A stretch of 64,000 bases of DNA from Pseudomonas capeferrum. GTDB lineage: Bacteria; Pseudomonadota; Gammaproteobacteria; Pseudomonadales; Pseudomonadaceae. The translations under genes were made by a program, and so were the position numbers. The number at the start of each line of letters is the position of its first letter. Positions within the stretch are counted from its first letter, which is position 1. The notes beneath the pieces were generated by a model. The model worked only from the letters and a program-made list of their open reading frames with translations. It was not told where the DNA came from and ran no database searches. Positions 26,489 to 35,231 of this stretch are shown here, in pieces. Location of the stretch: the NCBI RefSeq assembly GCF_000731675.1, contig NZ_JMIT01000001.1, positions 991,526 to 1,055,525 on the forward strand, written 5' to 3'.

Positions 26489-27685
26489 CTAGTGGTTAAA
26501 GGTTTTGTGCGGGTCGATCACGAACTTCTTCGGCACCCCCGCATCGAACTCTCCATAACCTTCAGGTGCTTGATCAAGGCTGATCACCTGTACGCCGACC
26601 ACCTCGGCAATGTTGATGCGATCCCACATGATCGCCTGCATGAGCGCGCGGTTGTACTTCATCACCGGAGTCTGGCCAGTGTGGAAGCTGTGAGACTTGG
26701 CCCAGCCCAGGCCGAAGCGGATGCTCAGAGCTCCGATCTTGGCAGCGGCGTCCGATGCCCCGGGGTCTTCGGTCACGTACAGGCCAGGGATGCCGATCTT
26801 GCCGGCGACACGGGTCACTTGCATCAGCGAGTTGAGCACGGTGGCCGGGGCTTCGTGCTTGGCGCCTTCATGGCCGTGGCCGCGTGCCTCGAAGCCAACG
26901 GCATCCACGGCACAGTCCACTTCCGGCTCACCGAGGATATCGATGATCTGCTCGTGAAGCGGGGTGTCTCTGGACAGGTCGACGACCTCGAAGCCCTGGG
27001 CCTTGGCGTGGGCCAGGCGGGCCGGGTTGAGGTCACCGACGATGACGCATGCCGCGCCGAGTAGGCGTGCCGAAGCAGCGGCTGCCAAACCGACAGGGCC
27101 GGCACCGGCCACATAAACGGTGCTGCCAGGGCCGACACCCGCGGTGACGGCACCATGGTAGCCGGTGGGCAGGATGTCGGACAGGCAAGTCAGGTCACGG
27201 ATCTTCTCCATGGCCTTGTCGCGGTTCGGCAGTTTCAGCAGGTTGAAGTCGGCGTACGGCACCAGTACGTAATCGGCCTGGCCACCGGTCCAGTCACCCA
27301 TGTCGACATAGCCGTAGGCACCCCCGGCGCGGGCCGGATTTACGGTGAGGCACACACCTGTGTGCATCTCTTTACAGGAGCGGCAGCGACCGCAGGCGAC
27401 GTTGAACGGAACCGATACCAGATCACCGATTTGCAGATGCTCTACATCGCGGCCTTTCTCGATGACTTCGCCGGTGATCTCGTGGCCCAATACCAGGCCG
27501 ACCTGGGCAGTGGTGCGGCCGCGAACCATGTGCTGGTCGGAGCCGCAGATATTCGTAGACACCACCTTGAGGATCACGCCGTGCTCGATCTTCTTGCCGC
27601 GCGGATCCTGCATCTTGGGGTAGTCAATTTTTTGTACCTCTACCTTGCCGGCACCGAGATACACAACACCACGATTTTCAGACAT
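26489..27685 (-). CDS. fdhA: Glutathione-independent formaldehyde dehydrogenase
   Basis: A 398-residue zinc-dependent medium-chain dehydrogenase, the usual length of Pseudomonas FdhA, starting MSENRGVVYLGAGKVEVQKI. It shows the catalytic-zinc region ICGSDQHMVRGR and GHEITGEVIEKG, the structural zinc cysteines CGRCRSCKEMHTGVC, and the NAD-binding VAGAGPVGLAAAASARLLGA. It oxidises formaldehyde to formate with bound NAD and without glutathione. GAGG sits 7 bp before the ATG at 27685. Its place next to a VanA-like oxygenase makes sense: O-demethylation releases formaldehyde that must be removed. Confidence 0.93.
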   Translation of the reverse strand: MSENRGVVYLGAGKVEVQKIDYPKMQDPRGKKIEHGVILKVVSTNICGSDQHMVRGRTTAQVGLVLGHEITGEVIEKGRDVEHLQIGDLVSVPFNVACGRCRSCKEMHTGVCLTVNPARAGGAYGYVDMGDWTGGQADYVLVPYADFNLLKLPNRDKAMEKIRDLTCLSDILPTGYHGAVTAGVGPGSTVYVAGAGPVGLAAAASARLLGAACVIVGDLNPARLAHAKAQGFEVVDLSRDTPLHEQIIDILGEPEVDCAVDAVGFEARGHGHEGAKHEAPATVLNSLMQVTRVAGKIGIPGLYVTEDPGASDAAAKIGALSIRFGLGWAKSHSFHTGQTPVMKYNRALMQAIMWDRINIAEVVGVQVISLDQAPEGYGEFDAGVPKKFVIDPHKTFNH

Positions 27686-27828
27686 AGCCATGCCTCGCTC
27701 TATTGTAATTGTCGTTGAACAAGTTTCACTCATCACAGTGCGTCACCTATAGCCGCGTGGACGGTGTTGCACGTGTTGCATGTAAAAAGAGTGCATAGAT
27801 ACCCGCACGATATAAATGCACTGGGCAC

Positions 27829-28905
27829 TCAACGGGTGGAGTGACAAAGCCTTTCTATGATCCGGCGGGCCCTGTTGGCACCGACGTCAACATGAATATC
27901 AATCATCGGCCGTTCACCGAATCTACAAATGTTCTTGTATTGGGATTCGATAACAACTTTATCCTCATCAAATGTCATTATCGTTTGCTCAACTACTTTC
28001 GCTTTGACTTCTTCGTGATTGCTTTCCGGATTGGTGGCGATGGTCCAGAAGTAATGGCTAGTGGTTTCGGTTTCCGGGGTCACGCCGTGGAAGCCGCGCA
28101 TGTGGAAGCCGCCCCGCTGCGGATTGTCCAGGGGCTCGGTTCCGGCATCTACAGCGCCGGTCCAAATACGCAGGTGGCTGATATGAAACTCAATTTCCTG
28201 CCACCGATCGACACTGCCTTTGAATGGATAGGCGGCGACATAGGTCGGAGGTGGGACGGAGTCAGGCATGTGTCGAACGACGCGAACCGAATGGTCGTCA
28301 CTTTCTACCGTCATTTGCGCATTCATGTGAACGCTGGCGTTGCCGCCAATGGTGCGTAGGTGGACATAGCCCAAATGGCTCAGATCCATCAAGTTGTCGT
28401 GTATGAGCTGATAGGGCGCGTCGTAGTGATACACGTCACCATCAAAAAGATAATGCCCATTGGTGTGAACATCGTAGGCAGGAGGTTCATCGATAGGTGC
28501 TGGGTGTTCGGGGCTACCAAACCAGATCCAAACGATCTGATCTTTTTCAACCACGTGAAAGGCTGCCACTTTTGCTTTGCTAGGTATTTTTTCCTGGCCG
28601 GGGATCTCAATGCATTTACCGGCTTCATTGAACAAGAGACCGTGATAGCCGCAACGAAGGCCGCTGGCTTCAAGTGTTCCATCGGACAGCGGCAGTGCCC
28701 TGTGACAGCATCGGTCTTCGAGTGCCGCCACCTTGCCATCCGCAGTGCGGAACAACACGACTGATTTGTTCAGCAAGGTTCGGCCAACGGGACGATCCTT
28801 GAGCTCCCAGCCCAACCCAGCCACATACCATTGATTGAGCGGGAATGTGGAAGGCTTGGCGGGTGCAATATCCTGGGCGAGTGACTGAAGGGGAGAGGCA
28901 GTCAT
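27829..28905 (-). CDS. Rieske non-heme iron oxygenase, VanA-like (probable aromatic O-demethylase)
   Basis: A 358-residue single-component oxygenase subunit. The Rieske [2Fe-2S] ligands are Cys66, His68, Cys85 and His88 (DRCCHRALPL and CGYHGLLF). The mononuclear iron site is in DNLMDLSHLGYVH. The family (VanA, LigX, DdmC, TsaM) hydroxylates methoxy or methyl groups of aromatic acids; with a methoxy group the product is a phenol plus formaldehyde. GGAG is 6 bp before the ATG. The reductase gene ends 36 bp upstream and fdhA starts 143 bp downstream. The sequence differs clearly from P. putida VanA as I remember it, so I do not assign vanillate as the substrate. Confidence 0.87.
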   Translation of the reverse strand: MTASPLQSLAQDIAPAKPSTFPLNQWYVAGLGWELKDRPVGRTLLNKSVVLFRTADGKVAALEDRCCHRALPLSDGTLEASGLRCGYHGLLFNEAGKCIEIPGQEKIPSKAKVAAFHVVEKDQIVWIWFGSPEHPAPIDEPPAYDVHTNGHYLFDGDVYHYDAPYQLIHDNLMDLSHLGYVHLRTIGGNASVHMNAQMTVESDDHSVRVVRHMPDSVPPPTYVAAYPFKGSVDRWQEIEFHISHLRIWTGAVDAGTEPLDNPQRGGFHMRGFHGVTPETETTSHYFWTIATNPESNHEEVKAKVVEQTIMTFDEDKVVIESQYKNICRFGERPMIDIHVDVGANRARRIIERLCHSTR

Positions 28906-28941
28906 GGGTGTCTCCGTTGCAGTGAATGTTTTGGTTTGAGA

Positions 28942-29895
28942 TCAGAGGTCAAGTACGAGTCGATGTGACTTTGCCCGGGAGCAGCACGGTGTGAAGCAAT
29001 CATTCCTGGCGTGTTCATCGGCAGTCATGAATTGATCTCTGTGATCCGGGATACCCTCCAGCACGCGTGTCACGCATGTGCCACACACGCCTTGTTCGCA
29101 GGATGTTTGAACTTCAATTCCCGCGTCGTCCAACACCTCGAATACGCTGCGGTCGACTGGAATTTCAAAGGTTCTACCGCTCCTGGCGAGCACTACCTCG
29201 AAGGGCGTGTTTGAACCCTGGTCACTGATCTGGCCCGCAAAGAACTCTCGATGCATGCGCGCTTGAGGCCAGCCGGCAGCCTCGCCGGTTTCCAGAATGT
29301 GGTTCATGAAGCCGGTGGGGCCGCACACATACAGGTGGCAACCTTGATCGACCGTATCGAGAATGGCGGCGGCATTCAGTTTTTGCTGCTGCACGCCGCT
29401 GTCATCATGGAAAGTGATGCGGTCCGCGAACGGCGCATGAGCAAGTGCGTTGACGAATGCTGCACGGTCGCTGGAGCGGAAGCAGTAATGAAGCTCGAAC
29501 TCCAGGCTGCGATGCGAAAGTTCATAAGCCATGGCCAGGATTGGGGTAATACCAATGCCTCCGGCAAACAGCAGGTGGCGCTTTGCGCTGTGGTCGAGCT
29601 GGAACAGATTGCGTGGCGCACTGATCGCCAGCGTTTGGCCTTGCTCTACAGCTGAGTGCATTGCCTCCGAGCCGCCGCGGGAGCTAGGCTCCTTCAGAAC
29701 ACTGATGAGATAGCGATTACGCTCTCGTGGGTCATTGCACAGCGAGTACTGGCGAATGAACCCGCCTGGTATATGAACGTCGATGTGGGCACCGGCTTCA
29801 AATGGTGGAAGTGATCCGCCATCCAAGGGGCTCAATTCAAAGCTGCAAACCCCTTCTGCTTCGATTGCCTTGCGGCTGACGTTGACTTCAAACAT
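28942..29895 (-). CDS. PDR/VanB family oxidoreductase (reductase of the Rieske oxygenase)
   Basis: A 317-residue electron-transfer protein. The N-terminal flavin domain contains RQYSLCNDP and GGSEAMH. The NAD domain contains LLFAGGIGITPILAMA and LYVCGPTGFMNHI. The C-terminal plant-type [2Fe-2S] ferredoxin has its cysteines in CEQGVCGTC and a final Cys near DCFTPCCS. It passes electrons from NAD(P)H to the oxygenase encoded next. GGAGGG lies just before the ATG. It is the first gene of the minus-strand operon, so the order is reductase then oxygenase, the reverse of the usual vanAB order. Confidence 0.92.
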   Translation of the reverse strand: MFEVNVSRKAIEAEGVCSFELSPLDGGSLPPFEAGAHIDVHIPGGFIRQYSLCNDPRERNRYLISVLKEPSSRGGSEAMHSAVEQGQTLAISAPRNLFQLDHSAKRHLLFAGGIGITPILAMAYELSHRSLEFELHYCFRSSDRAAFVNALAHAPFADRITFHDDSGVQQQKLNAAAILDTVDQGCHLYVCGPTGFMNHILETGEAAGWPQARMHREFFAGQISDQGSNTPFEVVLARSGRTFEIPVDRSVFEVLDDAGIEVQTSCEQGVCGTCVTRVLEGIPDHRDQFMTADEHARNDCFTPCCSRAKSHRLVLDL

Positions 29896-30125
29896 GACTC
29901 ATCCCTCCACATTCAAGTGGCTAATGAAAATTCACAGGTAAAGGATCGACCGGGAGGAGGTCAGCCTGGCGCGAATGGCGGCAGCTCTGGCTTGCAGCCA
30001 GGCACGCGGGAAGTGACTAGGTGGCGAGTGTTCATGGCACTACCTGATAATTATTTTTGTGAGGTGCTGTGACGGCATATCATGCTGGGCTGGCCCCAGC
30101 TATCGGTTGAGTAAATCCTCGGATC

Positions 30126-30149
30126 AATTGGTTGCGGTGTCAACTAATT
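30126..30149. promoter_or_regulatory. Operator-like palindrome in the reductase/MarR intergenic region
   Basis: Arms AATTGGTTG (30126-30134) and CAACTAATT (30141-30149) are inverted repeats with one mismatch around a 6-base spacer. The dyad lies 32 bp before the MarR gene start and about 230 bp before the divergent reductase gene. Its size and position suit a MarR-family dimer. Nothing else stands out in the 285-bp gap. Confidence 0.6.
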
Positions 30150-30180
30150 TTTTCCAAGGCCGATTGAAGGTGTGCTCTCG

Positions 30181-30651
30181 ATGTCCACTGCCCCCAAGCT
30201 AGACCTCGCTCGCTATGTGCCCGCGCTGCTGAATTTTTTGTCGAACAAACTCTCCTCAGGTGCTTCGCAGTGCTATCGCAAACACTTCGGGATTGGCGTT
30301 GTGGAGTGGAGGATGCTGTCCATGCTGGCAGTGGAAAGCGGGATTACGGCGAATCGTATCTGCCAGGTGATCGGTCTCGACAAAAGCGCTGTTAGCCGCT
30401 CTCTACAGGCGCTGGAGGTGGCAGGGCGAGTTCGTACGGAAGTGGATCCTGCTGACGGAAGGCGCTACACCGTTTCGCTTACCGAGAGCGGTGTGCAGTT
30501 GTACAACCGGGTGTTGATGGTTGCGCTTGAGCGAGAGCGTCGCTTGCTGAGTGGCCTCTCGTCAGCCGAAGTCGATACCTTGATCAACTTGCTTGGACGC
30601 TTGAACACCCAGGTCTCCCACGTCAACGACTACGACCCAGAGAAACCCTGA
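30181..30651 (+). CDS. MarR family transcriptional regulator
   Basis: A 156-residue winged-helix protein: LDLARYVPALLNFLSNKLSSG at the N-terminus, the recognition helix region ANRICQVIGLDKSAVSRSLQALEVAGRVR, and the wing VDPADGRRYTVSLTESG. MarR proteins commonly repress aromatic degradation genes until the aromatic ligand binds. It is divergent from the reductase/oxygenase operon and carries a palindrome in front of its start. The ATG at 30181 is chosen because GAAGG (30166-30170) suits it; an in-frame GTG at 30172 is too close to that site. Confidence 0.9.
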   Translation: MSTAPKLDLARYVPALLNFLSNKLSSGASQCYRKHFGIGVVEWRMLSMLAVESGITANRICQVIGLDKSAVSRSLQALEVAGRVRTEVDPADGRRYTVSLTESGVQLYNRVLMVALERERRLLSGLSSAEVDTLINLLGRLNTQVSHVNDYDPEKP

Positions 30652-31023
30652 GCGTGCTGACAATGCTCTTGATCCGCTCGGCGACCAAGCTGCTCCTGAA
30701 GTAACGCTACCAGCCAGCGGCGCACCCCTTCCGCTATCAACCTTCCAGGCAGCCTTCGCACCTTTGCGCGGGCATGCTTCCCCCTCGGACCATCGCTACC
30801 GAACGATTCAATACTTGACGCCAAGTATCGCGATTGCCGATAGGTCACATCCCAACAAGCGATTAGTCAGAGCCCTGCACTGAGGTCAACCTGTTCCCGT
30901 CTTCTGGTCTATCCCGCCAGCTGACTTCACCTCGGCAGGTCGATCGCAACGATCCCGTTCGCCTCGTCCGGCCGTGGTGCCAAAGAAAATTGCCAACAAA
31001 AACAATAAAAGAGGGTTCGTTCG
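30652..31023. other. Intergenic region upstream of the large catabolic cluster
   Basis: No convincing gene is present. Open frames here have no ribosome site and no recognisable motif. The region carries the LysR-type dyad at 30854-30868 and should contain the promoter for the operon starting at 31024. Confidence 0.6.
30854..30868. promoter_or_regulatory. Candidate LysR-type operator, copy 1
   Basis: AACAAGCGATTAGTC matches 12 of 15 positions of the perfect dyad GACTAACGATTAGTC found between the LysR and FAD monooxygenase genes at 52067-52081. It sits 155 bp before the first gene of the cluster. Confidence 0.5.
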
Positions 31024-32703
31024 ATGGCTATTCGCTCCATCGCCGCAGCGCGGCGTGCGCCTTTCACTCTGACGCTCGCCACTGCCATGGTCTGCGGTCT
31101 TCCATGTGCCCAGGCGTTTGAAGTGCAGACCGACAACCCTGACCTCAGTCTGCGGTGGGACAACACGCTCAAGTACAGTTCTGCCTGGCGCCTGAAGGAC
31201 CAAAGCAGCAAGCTCAGCAGCACCTCGGTGGCGTTGAACCAGGACGATGGCGACCGCAACTTCAACAAGGGCCTGATCTCCAACCGCCTGGATGTACTCT
31301 CTGAACTTGACATTGGCTACCGCGAATACGGCGCGCGGATCAGTGGCGCGGGCTGGTTCGATACCGAATACCAGAAAGACAACGACAACAATGACCCGAC
31401 GCGGGCCAACCAGCGTTCGGTTGCTTACGACGAATTCACCGACGATACCCGCCACTTGCACGGCGGCGACGGCGAACTACTGGATGCCTTTGTCTACTGG
31501 AACGGTGACCTGGCCAACCGCGCGCTCTCGGTACGCCTGGGCCGCCACGGGCTGATCTGGGGTGAAAGCCTGTTCTTCGGCGCCAACGGTATCGCTGGCG
31601 GCATGGCACCGGTAGACGTGGTCAAGGCGGTGTCGGTACCCAACACCCAGTTCAAGGAAATCACCCGGCCGGTCAGCCAGCTGTCTACCACCTATCAACT
31701 GACGGATGCGTTGTCAGTCGGCGCTTACTACCAGTTCGAATGGGAAGAAACCCGTTTGCCGGGGGCTGGCAGCTATTTTTCGGTTAGCGACACCATTGGC
31801 GAAGGTAACGAGCGACTGATTGTCGGCGCACCGTTTCCGCCATTTTTGGGCGGCAACCCCGGCAGCCCGGCAGCCTTTTTCCACGGCAACGACAAAGAAG
31901 CCAAGAGCTCGGGGCAGGGCGGCCTGCAGTTGCGCTACACCGCCGACACCGTTGAGTACGGCCTCTACGCCATCCAGTACCACGACAAATCCCCCAAGCT
32001 GTACTTGAAGCCAAGCGCTACCGGACCGAACTTCGCCACTGGCCAGATCGGCGAATACTACTGGGTCTATCCCGAAGAGATCCGTGCACTGGGCGCAAGC
32101 TTTGCCACCACGCTGGATGAGTACAGCTTCGCCGGTGAAGCCTCCATGCGCTGGAATATGCCGCTGGTTTCCAATGGCCAGACCGTTACACCGGGCATGG
32201 TTGCCGACAATGACAACCATCCGCTTTATGCCGTGGGGCGCACGGCGCACCTGAACCTGAACATGCTGGCGTCGCTGGGCCCCTCGTTCATCGCCAACGA
32301 GGCAAGCCTGGTCGGCGAAATCGCCTGGAACCGCTTGCTCAGTGTCACCAAGAACCGTGCTGCGCTTGACCCGAGCGCTACCGACGACGGCGTTGGCATC
32401 AAGCTGGTGTACAGCCCGACATATCGGCAGATTTTCCCTGGCATCGACCTCAGTGTGCCAGTAGGCATCAGCTACTTCCCCATGGGTAAATCGGCGGTGA
32501 TCAGCAGCTTCGGCCCGGACCGCGGTGGCGATTTCAACATCGGCCTGAGTGCCACCTACCTGGACCGCGTCACTTTCGGCCTGACCTACACCCACTACTA
32601 CGGCCCAGAGGACACCAACCTCAACGCCGCCAGCCAGTTTACGTTCAAACAATCACTGAAAGACCGGGACTACCTGGCCTTCTCGGTCAAAACAACATTC
32701 TGA
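31024..32703 (+). CDS. DUF1302 family outer-membrane protein
   Basis: A 559-residue exported protein. A signal peptide (to about residue 36, CAQAFEV) is followed by a beta-rich body typical of DUF1302: LSLRWDNTLKYSSAWRLKDQ, RLGRHGLIWGESLFFGANGI, and a barrel-like C-terminus ending FSVKTTF. Members are thought to be outer-membrane barrels. They are regularly encoded with a DUF1329 protein, a YCF48-like protein and an RND/MMPL transporter, exactly the next three genes here. The set probably handles a hydrophobic or amphipathic compound at the envelope. It is the first gene of a long operon. Confidence 0.87.
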   Translation: MAIRSIAAARRAPFTLTLATAMVCGLPCAQAFEVQTDNPDLSLRWDNTLKYSSAWRLKDQSSKLSSTSVALNQDDGDRNFNKGLISNRLDVLSELDIGYREYGARISGAGWFDTEYQKDNDNNDPTRANQRSVAYDEFTDDTRHLHGGDGELLDAFVYWNGDLANRALSVRLGRHGLIWGESLFFGANGIAGGMAPVDVVKAVSVPNTQFKEITRPVSQLSTTYQLTDALSVGAYYQFEWEETRLPGAGSYFSVSDTIGEGNERLIVGAPFPPFLGGNPGSPAAFFHGNDKEAKSSGQGGLQLRYTADTVEYGLYAIQYHDKSPKLYLKPSATGPNFATGQIGEYYWVYPEEIRALGASFATTLDEYSFAGEASMRWNMPLVSNGQTVTPGMVADNDNHPLYAVGRTAHLNLNMLASLGPSFIANEASLVGEIAWNRLLSVTKNRAALDPSATDDGVGIKLVYSPTYRQIFPGIDLSVPVGISYFPMGKSAVISSFGPDRGGDFNIGLSATYLDRVTFGLTYTHYYGPEDTNLNAASQFTFKQSLKDRDYLAFSVKTTF

Positions 32704-32715
32704 GGGGACGCGTGC

Positions 32716-34080
32716 ATGAACATTCCTTTCTCACTCAAGCACTTTTGTGTGGCCCTGCTCGGCGCTGCCGCGCTCAGTTTGCAACCCGTGCAAGCCGCTG
32801 GCCCGGATGATCTGGGCAAGCAACTGACGCCGCTGGGCGCTGAGCGCGCCGGTAACGCCGACGGCAGCATTCCGGCCTGGGACGGCGGCTACACAAAGGT
32901 GGACCCCTCGTTCAAAGAGGGTGGCAAACGCGGCGATCCGTTTGCCGCTGACAAACCGCTGTTCAGCATCACTAGCAAGAACATGGACCAGTACGCGGCC
33001 AAGCTCAGCGATGGCACCAAAGCCATGTTCAAGCGTTACCCGGAAACCTATCGCATCGACGTTTATCCAACCCGGCGCAGCGCTGCAGCTCCGCAATGGG
33101 TGTACGACAACACCCTGAACAATGCCAAGCACGCCAAGCTGGTGCAAAGCAGTGCAGGCCTTGTGCCCGAAGGTGCCTACGGCGGTATTCCGTTCCCGAT
33201 CCCGAAAGACGGCACAGAGGCGATGTGGAACCACATCCTCAACTGGCGCGGCACGTCACTGGCGATGGATTTCCGGCATTACCTGATGACTGCCGATGGC
33301 GCCCAAGTGCTCACCACTGACGGCAAAGCGGTGCAGGAGATGCCCTATTACTACAAGGATGGTAACGCCGCCAGCTTCGACGGTGACTATTGGCTGTTCC
33401 GCCTGCTCAACGTTGGCCCGCCATTGCGGGCAGGCGAGCAGATCATGGGTCGTACCAACCTTAATGGCGACAAGTCTCAGGCCCACGTCTACCTGACCGG
33501 CCAACGACGAGTGCGCAAGCTGCCCAACGCCTGCTGCGACACCCCTACGCCGGCGACCGCAGGCGTGATGTCGTTCGATGAGCTGAGTGTGTTCCAAGGT
33601 CGGCTGGACCGCTTCAACTGGAAGTTGGTGGGCAAGCAAGAGATGTACATCCCCTACAACACCAACAAGGTCCAAGCTGCCGGCAAGCCTGAAGACCTGT
33701 TCGACAAACATCACCTGAACCCCGACCAAGTGCGCTGGGAGCTCCATCGTGTGTGGGTGGTAGACGCCGAACTTGCACCCGGCAAGCGTCACCAGTTGCC
33801 CAAAGGGCGGTACTACCTCGACGAGGACACATGGCAAGCCATGCTCGGTGACCGCTGGGACGCCAATGGTCAGTTGGCCAAGACCCTGTGGTCGCTGCCT
33901 GCGGTGATGCCAGACCTGCCGGCGGTGGCCCAGTTGTCTTCGGGCTTCTACGACCTGGTGTCCGGTGCCTGGTTCATCCAGAACGTTTACACCGGCAAAG
34001 CTCAGCAGTACGCCTCGGTCGAACGTTACAAACCTGCTGAATTCTCACCTGCCGCAATGGCCGGGCGGGGCGTGCGCTGA
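32716..34080 (+). CDS. DUF1329 domain-containing protein
   Basis: A 454-residue protein with a clear signal peptide (MNIPFSLKHFCVALLGAAAL up to VQAAG). It shows the DUF1329 pattern: LGKQLTPLGAERAGNADGSIPAWDGG near the mature start, then YGGIPFPIPKDGTEAMWNH and GQRRVRKLPN further on. The fold is thought to resemble lipoprotein carriers such as LolB, and the protein would act in the periplasm as a partner of the DUF1302 barrel encoded 12 bp upstream. The molecular role is not established. Confidence 0.87.
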   Translation: MNIPFSLKHFCVALLGAAALSLQPVQAAGPDDLGKQLTPLGAERAGNADGSIPAWDGGYTKVDPSFKEGGKRGDPFAADKPLFSITSKNMDQYAAKLSDGTKAMFKRYPETYRIDVYPTRRSAAAPQWVYDNTLNNAKHAKLVQSSAGLVPEGAYGGIPFPIPKDGTEAMWNHILNWRGTSLAMDFRHYLMTADGAQVLTTDGKAVQEMPYYYKDGNAASFDGDYWLFRLLNVGPPLRAGEQIMGRTNLNGDKSQAHVYLTGQRRVRKLPNACCDTPTPATAGVMSFDELSVFQGRLDRFNWKLVGKQEMYIPYNTNKVQAAGKPEDLFDKHHLNPDQVRWELHRVWVVDAELAPGKRHQLPKGRYYLDEDTWQAMLGDRWDANGQLAKTLWSLPAVMPDLPAVAQLSSGFYDLVSGAWFIQNVYTGKAQQYASVERYKPAEFSPAAMAGRGVR

Positions 34081-34138
34081 CGATGTTCTGGGGAGGGTGC
34101 ACAGCGCCTTCCCCTCCTGCGACAGAATCGAGGTAGAT

Positions 34139-35227
34139 ATGAACACACTGCGTCAGTTGAGTGGCCTGTTGTTGGCCCTCCTTGTGCCTTTTGCGCCTTA
34201 TTGCCTGGCTCAAGGGCTGGTGGTCGGCGACGTACTACAGAGCCCGGCGGCCAAGGTTGCCAACCCTCAGCGCGGGGTTTTCACTGCCCTGGCCTTGGCG
34301 GGCCAGCGCCTGGTGGCGGTAGGTGAACGCGGTCTGATCCTGCTATCCGATGATAACGGCGAGCATTGGCGTCAAGCCGGCGTGCCGGTGTCGGTGGGGC
34401 TCACCGCAGTGCAGTTTGCCGATGCCAATGTCGGCTGGGCCGTGGGCCATGGCGGTGTGGTACTGGGGACTGGCGACGGTGGCGAAAGCTGGCGACTTCA
34501 GCTCGATGGCCTGCGTGCAGCGCAGCTGGAATTGCAGGCAGCGCAAAGCGCGCTGTCGACCCAGGCGGATGACGAAGCGGCACAAGTACGCGTACAAACC
34601 GCCGAACGCCTGCTCGCTGAAGGGCCCGACAAACCGCTCCTGGCGCTGGCAGCCAGTGACACGAAGCATGTGCTGGTGGTCGGTGCCTACGGCCTGGCCA
34701 TGCGCAGCGACGACGGCGGCGCTAGCTGGCATTCAGCGATGGGCCAGATCGATAACCCAATGGGCCTGCACCTGTATGCCGTGGCGTACCAAGGTAATGA
34801 CTTGGTGCTGGCCGGCGAGCAGGGCTACTTAGCGCGAGCGCTGGACGGTGAACACTTCGAACAGATAAGCAGCCCCTACGCCGGCACGCTGTTCACCTTG
34901 GCAAGTCGCGGCGACGGTGCACTGCTCATTGGCGGGCTCAAAGGCCACGCGTTTGTCCTGGCGCCCGGTGCCGAGCGCGCCGAAGCGTTGCCGACACTGG
35001 CGCCGGTGTCCTTCAGTGATGCCAGTGTTCTAAACGATGGTCGCGTGCTGCTGGCCAATCAAGCGGGCGGATTGTTTGCAAGCGCTCCCTCGGGATTCAC
35101 CCCGGTTTCCGAATCATTGCGCAAACCGGTCTCAGGCATCGTCCAGGCCGCCGATGGCAGCCTCGTTGCCGCGGGGTTCTCCGGGCTTTCGCGCCTGCCA
35201 CAGCCCACCGTTTCCGCTTCGGAGTGA
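34139..35227 (+). CDS. YCF48-related beta-propeller (BNR-repeat) exported protein
   Basis: A 362-residue protein with a signal peptide (ending CLAQG). Repeats of the sialidase/BNR type follow (LLSDDNGEHWRQAG, LGTGDGGESWRLQLDG, MRSDDGGASWHSA), as in photosystem II stability factor Hcf136/YCF48. A helical insertion at about residues 125-160 breaks the propeller pattern. In this four-gene module the propeller is presumed to assist the RND transporter that follows. GAGG at 34130-34133 is 5 bp before the ATG at 34139. Confidence 0.82.
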   Translation: MNTLRQLSGLLLALLVPFAPYCLAQGLVVGDVLQSPAAKVANPQRGVFTALALAGQRLVAVGERGLILLSDDNGEHWRQAGVPVSVGLTAVQFADANVGWAVGHGGVVLGTGDGGESWRLQLDGLRAAQLELQAAQSALSTQADDEAAQVRVQTAERLLAEGPDKPLLALAASDTKHVLVVGAYGLAMRSDDGGASWHSAMGQIDNPMGLHLYAVAYQGNDLVLAGEQGYLARALDGEHFEQISSPYAGTLFTLASRGDGALLIGGLKGHAFVLAPGAERAEALPTLAPVSFSDASVLNDGRVLLANQAGGLFASAPSGFTPVSESLRKPVSGIVQAADGSLVAAGFSGLSRLPQPTVSASE

Positions 35228-35231
35228 GTCA

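Noticed and set aside
27829..29895. Naming the oxygenase and reductase genes vanA and vanB
   Set aside because: The families fit, but the gene order is reversed, the regulator is MarR-type, and the oxygenase differs from P. putida VanA as I remember it. Vanillate as substrate is not supported.
30630..30848. A 72-codon minus-strand frame between the MarR and DUF1302 genes
   Set aside because: It overlaps the MarR 3' end, has no ribosome site and no recognisable sequence. The region is better explained as a promoter region.
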